Below are positions 6,678-13,632 of a stretch of DNA of 16,301 nucleotides, piece by piece. Each line of letters opens with the position of its first letter. Position 1 is the first letter of the stretch. The position numbers and the translations under genes were made by a program. The stretch comes from Geobacter sp. UBA4074 (GTDB lineage Bacteria > Desulfobacterota > Desulfuromonadia > Geobacterales > Pseudopelobacteraceae): the NCBI GenBank assembly GCA_002383415.1, contig DFYU01000091.1, positions 1 to 16,301 of the forward strand, in the 5' to 3' direction. The notes below the pieces were generated by a model. It saw nothing but the letters and a program-made list of their open reading frames with translations. It did no database searches and was not told the origin of the DNA.

Positions 6678-8006
6678 ATGAAATCTATCGTTGCCATTGT
6701 AGGCCGCCCTAATGTGGGCAAATCAACCCTCTTCAACCGGATTGTCGGTGAGCGTCGCGCCATTGTGGACGATATGCCCGGTGTGACCCGCGACCGGAAC
6801 TATGCGGTGGTTGATCGTTATGACAAGCCGTTCATCCTGGTGGACACCGGTGGTTTCGAGCCGGTGACCGAGGACCGGATGTTGCAGCAGATGCGGGAGC
6901 AGTCGCTGTTGGCCATGGAAGAGGCCGATGTGATCCTGTTCCTGATGGATGCCAAGCAGGGCCTGACGCCGGCCGACAACGAGGTGGCCGCCATGTTGCG
7001 TCGGGTGGACAAGCCGGTGCTGTACGTGGTCAACAAGGTGGATGGCGAGAAGATCGAGAACGAGGCTGCCGAGTTTTACGCCCTGGGGATCGAGGGGATG
7101 CACACCATCTCGGCTGCCCACAACCGCGGCGTGCGCGACCTGCTGGATGAAGTTCAGTCCCTGCTGCCGGATGCCGGCGCGGACGGTGAGGATCAGGTCA
7201 CCTCCATCGCGGTGGTGGGGCGCCCCAATGTGGGCAAGTCATCATTGGTTAACCGTCTGCTGGGGTTCGAGCGGGTTGTGGCCAACCCGACCCCCGGCAC
7301 CACCCGTGATTCGGTGGATACCTACTTTACCTGCAACAAACAGCGCTACTGCCTGATCGATACCGCCGGCATCCGGCGCAAGGGCAAGACCAGCCAGAAG
7401 CTGGAAAAATACAGTGTGGTTGATGCCTTGCGCAGTATTGAACGGGCCGATGTGGCCCTGATTGTGCTGAACGCGGAAGAGGGGATCACCGAGCAGGATA
7501 AGCATATCGCCGGTTACGTCTATGAGGCGGGCCGGGCCTGCATCTTTGTGGTCAACAAATGGGATACCCTGGAAAAGGACAACAAGACGGTCGGCAAGTT
7601 CGTGGAGCAGATCAATTACGAGTTCAAGTTTCTGGCCTTTGCGCCGATCGTGTTTGTCTCCGCCATGAGCGGGCAGCGTATTCACAAGGTGATGGAAGAG
7701 GTGGCTGTGGTTGCAGAGCAGTATTCACGGAGGGTTACAACAGCAGAGCTAAACCGGTGCTTTAAGGAGGCGGTGGAGGCTCACCATGCACCGCTGCATC
7801 AGGGCAGGCGGGTCAAGTTTTATTTTGCCACTCAGGTGGGGGTCAAGCCGCCCACCTTTGCCATCTTCACCAATCAGCCTGAAGGGATCGGCACCCCTTA
7901 TGAGCGCTACCTGGGGAACCGCTTCCGGGATGCGTTCGGTTTTCAGGGCACCCCGTTCAGGTTGCTGTTCCGCGGCCGTGAGCGGACCGCCCGCAAGGAG
8001 CGATAG
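6678..8006 (+). CDS. der: Ribosome biogenesis GTPase Der (EngA)
   Basis: An essential double GTPase needed for 50S subunit maturation. Domain 1 has G1 GRPNVGKS at residues 9-16, G3 DTGG at 56-59 and G4 NKVD at 119-122. Domain 2 has G1 GRPNVGKS at 181-188, G3 DTAG at 228-231 and G4 NKWD at 293-296, and PGTTRDS as switch I. The KH-like C-terminal domain (about 350-435) includes KFYFATQVGVKPPTFAIFTNQPEGI and GNRFRDAFGFQGTPFRLLFR. Length 442 residues is usual. A TTG codon directly before the ATG is in frame, but AGGA sits 8 bases from the ATG, so 6678 is preferred. The tail ERTARKER is basic. A ribosome factor at this site fits with yhbY at the head of the same gene run. Confidence 0.98.
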   Translation: MKSIVAIVGRPNVGKSTLFNRIVGERRAIVDDMPGVTRDRNYAVVDRYDKPFILVDTGGFEPVTEDRMLQQMREQSLLAMEEADVILFLMDAKQGLTPADNEVAAMLRRVDKPVLYVVNKVDGEKIENEAAEFYALGIEGMHTISAAHNRGVRDLLDEVQSLLPDAGADGEDQVTSIAVVGRPNVGKSSLVNRLLGFERVVANPTPGTTRDSVDTYFTCNKQRYCLIDTAGIRRKGKTSQKLEKYSVVDALRSIERADVALIVLNAEEGITEQDKHIAGYVYEAGRACIFVVNKWDTLEKDNKTVGKFVEQINYEFKFLAFAPIVFVSAMSGQRIHKVMEEVAVVAEQYSRRVTTAELNRCFKEAVEAHHAPLHQGRRVKFYFATQVGVKPPTFAIFTNQPEGIGTPYERYLGNRFRDAFGFQGTPFRLLFRGRERTARKER

Positions 8007-8018
8007 CGCTTTACTTGC

Positions 8019-8051
8019 GGTGGAGTCATGGTTTATGATTCACCCTCTTTT
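8019..8051 (+). terminator. Bulged hairpin with T-rich tail after der
   Basis: GGTGGAGTCAT (8019-8029) can pair with ATGATTCACC (8035-8044) around a 5-base loop, with one bulged G and one G-T pair, and is followed by CTCTTTT (8045-8051). It lies 12 bases past the der stop and 35 bases before the first gene of the chemosensory operon, a fitting place for a weak Rho-independent terminator or an attenuator. The stem is imperfect and no clear promoter is visible between it and the next gene, so it might instead only reduce read-through. Confidence 0.4.
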
Positions 8052-8086
8052 GCTGTTGAAACTAGCTGTCGGGAGAAGGCTGGCTC

Positions 8087-9109
8087 ATGGGCAGTAGCCT
8101 GAGTGGAAAACTTGAAGAGCTGGGACTGGACGACATCCTGCAGATCATTACGGTCAGCCGCAGGACCGGCATCCTGACCCTGAAGAGCCGCGGGCGCGAG
8201 GCGGTGCTGCAGCTGCGTGACGGCCTGGTGGTGCGGGCAACCTCCACCGGTTTCCAGCAGAGTCTGGGCGAAATGCTGGTGCGCAAAGGGGTTGTTGACG
8301 CCAACCTGGTACGGGATGTCCTGGCCCTGCAGCAATACGAAGGTTTTCGGGAACGGATCGGTTCCATTCTGCACCATCGCTATCAGGTTGATCTGCAGGT
8401 GATTGAACAGACCGTGCGGGAGCAGATGTCAAACGTGTTGTTGACTCTGTTTGCCTGGCATGAGGGTAGCTACGATTTTGAGCCCTGCGAGGAGATTGAG
8501 ACCGTTGATGCCGCCTACCTGGACCCGTTGCAGCTGATGCTGGAACAAGGCGGTTCGGTTGAGCAGCTTTCGGCCCAGGGAGAGCGGCTGCAACACGAAT
8601 TCAGCGCTGCAGAAACAGTTCAGGAACCGCCCGCTGCAGCGGCTGCTGCCGCTGGTGGTGACGATACACGCTGTGCACTGGTGGTGGTGGACGATGACAG
8701 CGCCACTGCCCAGGCCATTGCCGGACAATTCCCGGCTGAACTGCTGGAGGTGTTTCCCTTCACCAGCAGCGAGCAGGCCCTGGTTACCATCGACACGTTG
8801 TGCCGGAGCGGTCGCCGGCCGATGGTGCTGATCGACCTGATCATGCCCAAAATGGATGGCTCCGGTGTGTTGGGCGGCCTTGAAATCCTGAAGCTGCTGC
8901 GCCAGAACTTCCAGGATCTGGTCGTGATCCTGATGACCGATTTCTCCCATGCTGAGGCTGAAGCCGAGGCGGCCGAACTGGGCAGTGTCTGTCTGCTGAA
9001 GCCCCGCCGCGGTAATGTGGAATCGGAAGCGTTTACCGTTTTCATGTCCCAACTCCGCGGGGAACTGCAGAAATGCCGGGAGGCAGCTGCAGCCCGATCA
9101 GAAAGGTAG
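8087..9109 (+). CDS. PATAN (DUF4388) domain protein with C-terminal receiver domain
   Basis: A 340-residue soluble protein. Residues 3-135 are a PATAN/DUF4388 domain: LSGKLEELGLDDILQIITVSRRTGILTL, then LGEMLVRKGVV...LQQYEGF, and LLTLFAWHEGSYDFEP. An Ala-rich linker (about 182-190) leads to a CheY-like receiver (about 196-330) with acidic pocket D202/D203, phosphoacceptor D250 (VLIDLIMPKMDG), T284 and K305 (LLKP). The receiver carries a few extra residues after MDG (GSGVLGG), and it looks able to accept phosphate. There is no DNA-binding domain. PATAN response regulators of cyanobacteria act through protein contacts in pilus and phototaxis control, so a protein-protein output is likely here. 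Start at 8087 follows GGGAGAAGG and begins exactly at the domain. It is the first gene of the chemosensory operon; the next gene starts 4 bases after its stop. CheA encoded nearby is the likely phosphodonor (inference). Confidence 0.88.
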   Translation: MGSSLSGKLEELGLDDILQIITVSRRTGILTLKSRGREAVLQLRDGLVVRATSTGFQQSLGEMLVRKGVVDANLVRDVLALQQYEGFRERIGSILHHRYQVDLQVIEQTVREQMSNVLLTLFAWHEGSYDFEPCEEIETVDAAYLDPLQLMLEQGGSVEQLSAQGERLQHEFSAAETVQEPPAAAAAAAGGDDTRCALVVVDDDSATAQAIAGQFPAELLEVFPFTSSEQALVTIDTLCRSGRRPMVLIDLIMPKMDGSGVLGGLEILKLLRQNFQDLVVILMTDFSHAEAEAEAAELGSVCLLKPRRGNVESEAFTVFMSQLRGELQKCREAAAARSER

Positions 9110-9113
9110 TAGT

Positions 9114-9482
9114 GTGCGTCCTGCCACGATCCTCATTGTCGACGATTCAGCTGCCATGCGTTCGCTGCTCGTGGCCACCATAGAAACCCTGGGTCCCGTC
9201 AAGACCGTGCAGGCCGCCAGCGGTTTTGAGGCGCTGCGAATCCTGCCCCGCGAACAGGTCGACCTGGTGCTGACCGACATCAATATGCCGGATATCAATG
9301 GCCTGGAGTTGTTGAGCTATATCCGCACCAATCCCATGTATCAGAACCTGCCGGTGATCATCATCTCAACCGAGGGCAGCCGCAAGGATATCGATCGCGG
9401 TCTTTCGCTGGGGGCCAACGAGTATCTGGTTAAACCGTTTATTCCCGCCAAACTGCTGGAGCTTGTACAAAGGTTGCTATGA
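9114..9482 (+). CDS. Single-domain response regulator, CheY-like
   Basis: A 122-residue protein consisting of one receiver domain with no output domain. Acidic pocket D10 and D11 (ILIVDDS), phosphoacceptor D55 (VLTDINMPDINGLELL), S85/T86 (IIIST) and K107 (LVKPF) are all present, so it should be phosphorylated normally. The start is a GTG, chosen because GAAAGG lies about 8 bases before it and the receiver fold begins immediately after. The stop overlaps the cheA start (ATGA), so it is almost certainly coupled to CheA and served by it. Whether it signals to a motor, or acts as a phosphate sink for the PATAN-receiver protein, cannot be told. Confidence 0.93.
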   Translation: MRPATILIVDDSAAMRSLLVATIETLGPVKTVQAASGFEALRILPREQVDLVLTDINMPDINGLELLSYIRTNPMYQNLPVIIISTEGSRKDIDRGLSLGANEYLVKPFIPAKLLELVQRLL

Positions 9483-11572
9483 GTGTCGTCCAGCCGCCAA
9501 TCACCGATGCAGCACGGGATTTTCTGGCAGAAGCCGAAGAGATCCTTGAGGAATTAGGGGCTCAGTTGGCTGATCTGGCCGACATGGCTGAATCCGGCAG
9601 CTGGGACCCTGATCTGCTGAACGCCATTTTTCGCGGTGCCCATTCCCTGAAGGGGGTGGCCGGCATGTTCGGCTTTACGGCCGTGGCCGAGGTTGCCCAC
9701 AACACGGAAAACCTGCTGGATTGGCTGCGGATGGGCAAGGTGAGTCTTAGTCCGACGGTGGTTGACCTGCTGTTCCGTTCTGCCAGGCTGCTGACCGTAC
9801 TACTGCGGGCCACCAGTGACGGCACCCTTGACCAGCATCAGGATGAGATAGACGCGCACGCCGCAGCCATCACGGCCAGCCTATCACCGGGTTCCGCTCC
9901 CACTGCCAGCTCACTGGAACAGCTGGGCCTGCCGGCCGCCATCACCGGTTCCCTTACCGAGTACGAAGAACACCGGTTGCGTGAGAACCTGGCGCAGGGG
10001 CGCTGCCTGTTCGTGCTGCACACATCCTTTGACTTGGGCAGTTTCGACTTGGAGTTGGGCAGCCTGACCGATCTGCTGAAAAAATATGGCGAAGTGGTCA
10101 GCACCCTGCCCAGTATCGGCGAAAATAATCAGACCAACATAGATTTCGATCTGTTGCTGGGTACCCAACACAGCGAGCAGGAGCTGCGGCAATTGCTGGA
10201 AGGGCGCGTGGTCTCGCTCACCGGTTATGGGGCGCCAGCTGAGTTTAGTGCCCCTGTTGCAGCACCTGTCACCCAAGCCGGGGTTGCCATGCCGGTGACT
10301 GACGCAGTTGTCGCTGTTGACGAACAGCCCGGCAGTGTCGGGGCGCCTGCGGCATCGACGCCAGTTGACGAGAACGCAACCGCCAAGAGCATGAGCCGCA
10401 CCGTGCGGGTCGATATCGGCAAGCTGGACTCGCTGATGAATATCGTTGGTGAACTGGTGCTGGCCCAGTCCTCGATTACGGCCATTGCCAACCGGATGAG
10501 GGCGGAAGGGTTCTCCCGTATGGCGGTCGATCTGGGAAAGGCCGCCAAAGGGCTTGAACGGCGGCTGGCCGATCTGCAGAGCGGGGTGATGGATATCCGC
10601 ATGATCCCGGTGGGTCAGCTCTACGACAAGATGTCCCGTATCGTTCGTAGCATCACCCGCGAGCAGGGCAAAAAGGTCGACCTGAAGCTGTACGGCGCCG
10701 ATACCGAGCTGGATAAGCTGATTGTCGAGGATATCGCCGATCCGTTGATGCATATCATCCGCAATGCCATTGATCATGGCATAGAATCACCTGAACAGCG
10801 CCGCGCTCAGGGTAAGGAGGAACGCGGCACGGTGCGGCTTTCCTCCTACCAGAAGGGCAACCATGTTGTGATCGAGGTGGAGGACGATGGCGGCGGCATC
10901 GATATTGAAAAGATCAAGCAGAAGGCCCTGGCCAAGGGACTGGTGCATGATGTCAGCAGCTTGAGTGACCGGGAGGCGCTGGAACTGATCTTTCTGCCCG
11001 GCTTTTCAACCGCCGATCAGATCACCGATGTCTCCGGTCGCGGCGTCGGCATGGACGTGGTCCGCAACAACATCGCCGCGGTCTCGGGCATGGTGGATAT
11101 CGAAACCAGCCTGGGCAAAGGGTCCCGTTTCACCATTGTGCTGCCGATCACCCTGGCGATCATCAAGGCGCTGATTATCACCTGCGCCGGCCGGACCTAC
11201 GCGCTGCCGATCACCTCGGTGGTGGAATCGCTGCTGCTGGTGCCGGAAGAGATCAGGACCGTGGAGAACAAGGAGGTGATCACGCTGCGCGAGACCACCT
11301 TGCCGCTTTTGCGGCTTGATCGTTTTCTGGCGGTGAATCGTATCGATACACCGATCGAACAGTACGTGGTGGTGGTCGGTGCGGCGGAAAAACGACTGGG
11401 CTTGGTGGTGGATGATCTGCTGGGGCAGCAGGATATCGTCATCAAGCCGTTGGGTGAGGTGTTCCGTTCCATTCGCGGCATCTCCGGCGCAGCTGATCTG
11501 GGCGATCAGCGTACCATTTTGGTGCTTGATGCAGGCGGCATCATCACCGAGATGGTTCGTTCAGGGGGCTAG
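9479..11572 (+). CDS. cheA: Chemotaxis-type histidine kinase CheA (no receiver domain)
   Basis: The hub kinase of a chemosensory array, 697 residues. HPt (P1) domain at about 10-133 with phosphorylated H55 (RGAHSLKG). Residues 165-250 form a small alpha/beta region (CLFVLHTSFDLGSFDLELG...LLLGTQHSEQELRQLL) that does not look like the classical CheY-binding P2. An Ala/Val/Pro-rich linker runs from 251 to 303. P3 dimerisation is at about 305-370 (RVDIGKLDSLMNIVGELVL). The HATPase domain is at about 410-556, with N box HIIRNAIDHGIE (425-436), G1 DDGGGID (469-475) and DVSGRGVGMDVV (517-528). A CheW-like P5 domain (about 560-695) includes GRTYALPI and GLVVDDLLGQQDIVIKPL. All catalytic features are intact. 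It begins inside the CheY stop codon and ends 2 bases before the ATPase gene. The class resembles kinases of non-flagellar systems such as Myxococcus DifE, by inference. Confidence 0.96.
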   Translation: MSVVQPPITDAARDFLAEAEEILEELGAQLADLADMAESGSWDPDLLNAIFRGAHSLKGVAGMFGFTAVAEVAHNTENLLDWLRMGKVSLSPTVVDLLFRSARLLTVLLRATSDGTLDQHQDEIDAHAAAITASLSPGSAPTASSLEQLGLPAAITGSLTEYEEHRLRENLAQGRCLFVLHTSFDLGSFDLELGSLTDLLKKYGEVVSTLPSIGENNQTNIDFDLLLGTQHSEQELRQLLEGRVVSLTGYGAPAEFSAPVAAPVTQAGVAMPVTDAVVAVDEQPGSVGAPAASTPVDENATAKSMSRTVRVDIGKLDSLMNIVGELVLAQSSITAIANRMRAEGFSRMAVDLGKAAKGLERRLADLQSGVMDIRMIPVGQLYDKMSRIVRSITREQGKKVDLKLYGADTELDKLIVEDIADPLMHIIRNAIDHGIESPEQRRAQGKEERGTVRLSSYQKGNHVVIEVEDDGGGIDIEKIKQKALAKGLVHDVSSLSDREALELIFLPGFSTADQITDVSGRGVGMDVVRNNIAAVSGMVDIETSLGKGSRFTIVLPITLAIIKALIITCAGRTYALPITSVVESLLLVPEEIRTVENKEVITLRETTLPLLRLDRFLAVNRIDTPIEQYVVVVGAAEKRLGLVVDDLLGQQDIVIKPLGEVFRSIRGISGAADLGDQRTILVLDAGGIITEMVRSGG

Positions 11573-11574
11573 GC

Positions 11575-12375
11575 GTGTACAAGACCTACTTTGGTCTGCG
11601 GGAAAAGCCGTTCGGCAAGACCCCCGATCCCCGTTTTCTGTTCCTGTCGCGGGGGCACGAGGAGGCCTTGGCCCGCCTGGAGTATGCTGTTGAGGAGCGG
11701 GAGATCGCCCTGTTGACCGGTGATGTCGGCTGTGGCAAGACCACCCTGTCGCGGGCCCTGATGGACCGTTGTGGGACAGCCTGTCGTTTTGTGCTGATCT
11801 TTAACCCTCGCATGGGGGCGTTGGAGTTTCTGCGCACCGTGGCCCACGGACTGGAGATCGAGCAACCGGCTCGCACCAAGGACGATCTGCTGCGGCAGAT
11901 CACCGGCGTACTCTATGATTTCTACCGGGCTGGTGTCTGTCCGGTGCTGGTGATTGACGAGGCACAGACCATCAATGACCTTGAGGTGTTCGACGAGATC
12001 AGGCTGCTGACCAACTATCAGCTGGATCATCATAACCTGCTGGCCGTGCTGATCATGGGACAGCCGGAACTGCGTGAACTGCTGCGTCATCAGTCGCTGG
12101 AGCCGTTGCGTCAACGGATTGCGCTGCAGTATCATCTGCAGCCGCTCTCCCTTGAAGAGACCATGGAATATCTGGATTATCGGATCATGGCTGCCGGCGG
12201 CAGTGACGGGCTGTTTACACCCGATGCACTGCAGGCGATCCATGAGCTGTCGGGCGGGGTGCCACGGCGGATTAACGCCATAGCCACCAACGCCCTGCTG
12301 GTGGCTTACGGTGCCGACGCAGCCATGGTTGATGCTGCAATCGTCAACGAAGTCAGGGATGAAGTAATTCTGTAA
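11575..12375 (+). CDS. ExeA/GspA-type AAA+ ATPase
   Basis: A 266-residue P-loop ATPase that opens with YFGLREKPFGKTPDPRFLFLS, the typical start of the ExeA/GspA (TniB-like) family. Walker A GDVGCGKTT is at residues 49-57, Walker B VLVIDEAQ at 124-131, a sensor-1 region LIMGQPEL at 159-166, an LRQRI arginine-finger candidate at 178-182 and GGVPRRIN at 227-234 as sensor 2. The protein ends right after the AAA+ module: there is no transmembrane helix and no peptidoglycan-binding domain as in full-length ExeA. Start is a GTG preceded by GGGGG. Relatives help secretin assembly, transposition or exopolysaccharide export, but its job within a chemosensory operon is not known to me. It lies 2 bases after cheA and 17 bases before cheW, so it is cotranscribed. 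Confidence 0.9.
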   Translation: MYKTYFGLREKPFGKTPDPRFLFLSRGHEEALARLEYAVEEREIALLTGDVGCGKTTLSRALMDRCGTACRFVLIFNPRMGALEFLRTVAHGLEIEQPARTKDDLLRQITGVLYDFYRAGVCPVLVIDEAQTINDLEVFDEIRLLTNYQLDHHNLLAVLIMGQPELRELLRHQSLEPLRQRIALQYHLQPLSLEETMEYLDYRIMAAGGSDGLFTPDALQAIHELSGGVPRRINAIATNALLVAYGADAAMVDAAIVNEVRDEVIL

Positions 12376-12392
12376 AGCGGGTAGCCTAAGCT

Positions 12393-13142
12393 ATGGATTT
12401 GGCCAAAATACGTACAAAGGCACGGCAGGAGGGGGCGGCTCAGGCGCCAGACGAGCAGCTCGAACAGCAGCCGTCACCGCAGGAAACGGTTGTGCCGCCG
12501 GCGCTGGCCGTGCCTGATGACTCGCCGGAATCGGCCGGCAGTGAACTGGTCATCCCGGGCCCTGCGCCGATCCGTAGTATCGCCTCGCCGGTTCGTTTCG
12601 ATCCCTTGGCCGTGATCCTTGCCGGACGGCAGGCCGATCAGGTGCTGGCGGATGTTGAGCCGCAACCGCAGAGTCAGGCACAGGCGGTGGCCAGCGAGGA
12701 TGTCTACCAGGAGTTTCTCTGTTTTCTGCTGGGTGATGAGGAGTATGGCGTCAACATCATGGAGATCAAGGAGCTGATCAAACCCCGTGAACTGACGGAA
12801 GTGCCCCGTGCGCCCCACTTTGTGGATGGCATCATCTCGCTGCGCGGGGTGATCGTGCCGGTGATCGATCTGCGCAAGCGTCTCGGACTTCATTCGCAGC
12901 GGCCCACTGCACAGCAGCGGATTGTGATCGTGCGTCAACGTGCTGGTTTAAGTGGTTTGCGGGTGGATAGCGTGACCGGCGTGGTCCGTATTGCCGACCA
13001 TCGCCGCGAAGCAGCGCCGGCAGCTCTGGAGGGGATTGACCGGGAGTTTGTGGCCGGTATCGGTCGTGCCGACAACCGGATGGTAATCCTGCTTGATATT
13101 CAAAACGTGGCTGACCTGGAGCTTGCCGCCCATGGGAACTGA
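12393..13142 (+). CDS. cheW: CheW-type coupling protein with long disordered N-terminal extension
   Basis: A 249-residue adaptor that should link CheA to receptors. The CheW domain spans about 104-245: YQEFLCFLLGDEEYGVNIMEIKELI, VPRAPHFVDGIISLRGVIVPVIDLRKRLGL (with SLRG at 149-152), and GLRVDSVTGVVRI. The first 103 residues are rich in Pro, Gln, Ala and Glu and look unstructured, apart from short patches MDLAKIRTKAR at the start and RFDPLAVILAGR at 68-79. Plain CheW proteins are about 150-170 residues, so this is a clear extension. GGGTAG lies about 12 bases before the ATG; no better start is seen. Its end overlaps the second cheW by 11 bases if that gene begins at 13132. Confidence 0.92.
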   Translation: MDLAKIRTKARQEGAAQAPDEQLEQQPSPQETVVPPALAVPDDSPESAGSELVIPGPAPIRSIASPVRFDPLAVILAGRQADQVLADVEPQPQSQAQAVASEDVYQEFLCFLLGDEEYGVNIMEIKELIKPRELTEVPRAPHFVDGIISLRGVIVPVIDLRKRLGLHSQRPTAQQRIVIVRQRAGLSGLRVDSVTGVVRIADHRREAAPAALEGIDREFVAGIGRADNRMVILLDIQNVADLELAAHGN

Positions 13143-13632
13143 GATGGATGAGGCCACCGTACAGGAGCTGCAGTTGGCCAGTTTTCGGCTGGGTGACAAC
13201 CACTTTGCCGTTGATATCATGCGGATCAGGGAGATCATGTTGCCGCAGCCGCTGGCCGGTATGCCCCGTCCCTCACAGGTGCTGGAGGGGATGATCAACC
13301 TGCGGGGCACGGTGATTCCGGTGGTGAATCTGCGTTCTCGCTTCGGGATGGAACCCCGCTTTGGCGGCGCAGGCAAGCTGATGATCATCTCGGTTGCCGG
13401 CCGACTGGTGGCCTTGGTAGTAGATGACGTGGAGGAAGTTATCTCCGTGCCGGTGCATGCCATTGTCCCGCCGCCTGAGCTTGTGGAAGGGGTCGGGGGT
13501 GAGTATCTGGTCGGGGTCTGTCTGGTTAACGCGCTCTTGTACCTGATTCTTGATATTGATACGCTTTTTACCCCGGCTGAACGGCGGGAGTTGGGGCGTG
13601 TTGCCGGAGATCTGCACCATGGTCATGACTGA
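13132..13632 (+). CDS. cheW: Second CheW-type coupling protein
   Basis: A 166-residue protein that is essentially one CheW domain: LQLASFRLGDNHFAVDIMRIREIM, MPRPSQVLEGMINLRGTVIPVVNLRSRFGM (NLRG at 56-59), then LVALVVDDVEEVISVPVHAI and LILDIDTLF. It should bind CheA P5 and receptors. It differs clearly from the first CheW, so the operon encodes two distinct couplers. Two starts are possible: 13132 (GGAG 10 bases upstream) and 13144 (GGGA 6 bases upstream, MDEATV); I kept the longer one, with moderate certainty. The frame also extends further upstream inside the first cheW but that part is not CheW-like. Its stop overlaps the HEAT gene by 14 bases. Confidence 0.92.
   Translation: MGTEMDEATVQELQLASFRLGDNHFAVDIMRIREIMLPQPLAGMPRPSQVLEGMINLRGTVIPVVNLRSRFGMEPRFGGAGKLMIISVAGRLVALVVDDVEEVISVPVHAIVPPPELVEGVGGEYLVGVCLVNALLYLILDIDTLFTPAERRELGRVAGDLHHGHD

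Noticed and set aside
8624..8660. GCN-rich tract in the PATAN-receiver gene as a possible repeat element
   Set aside because: It encodes the Ala-rich interdomain linker with mixed alanine codons, so it is ordinary low-complexity coding sequence.
9911..10777. Long open frame on the minus strand inside cheA (about 288 codons)
   Set aside because: It is fully antisense to a well-supported CheA with intact motifs, has no recognisable domain and a His/Gln/Leu-rich composition typical of reversed GC-rich genes.
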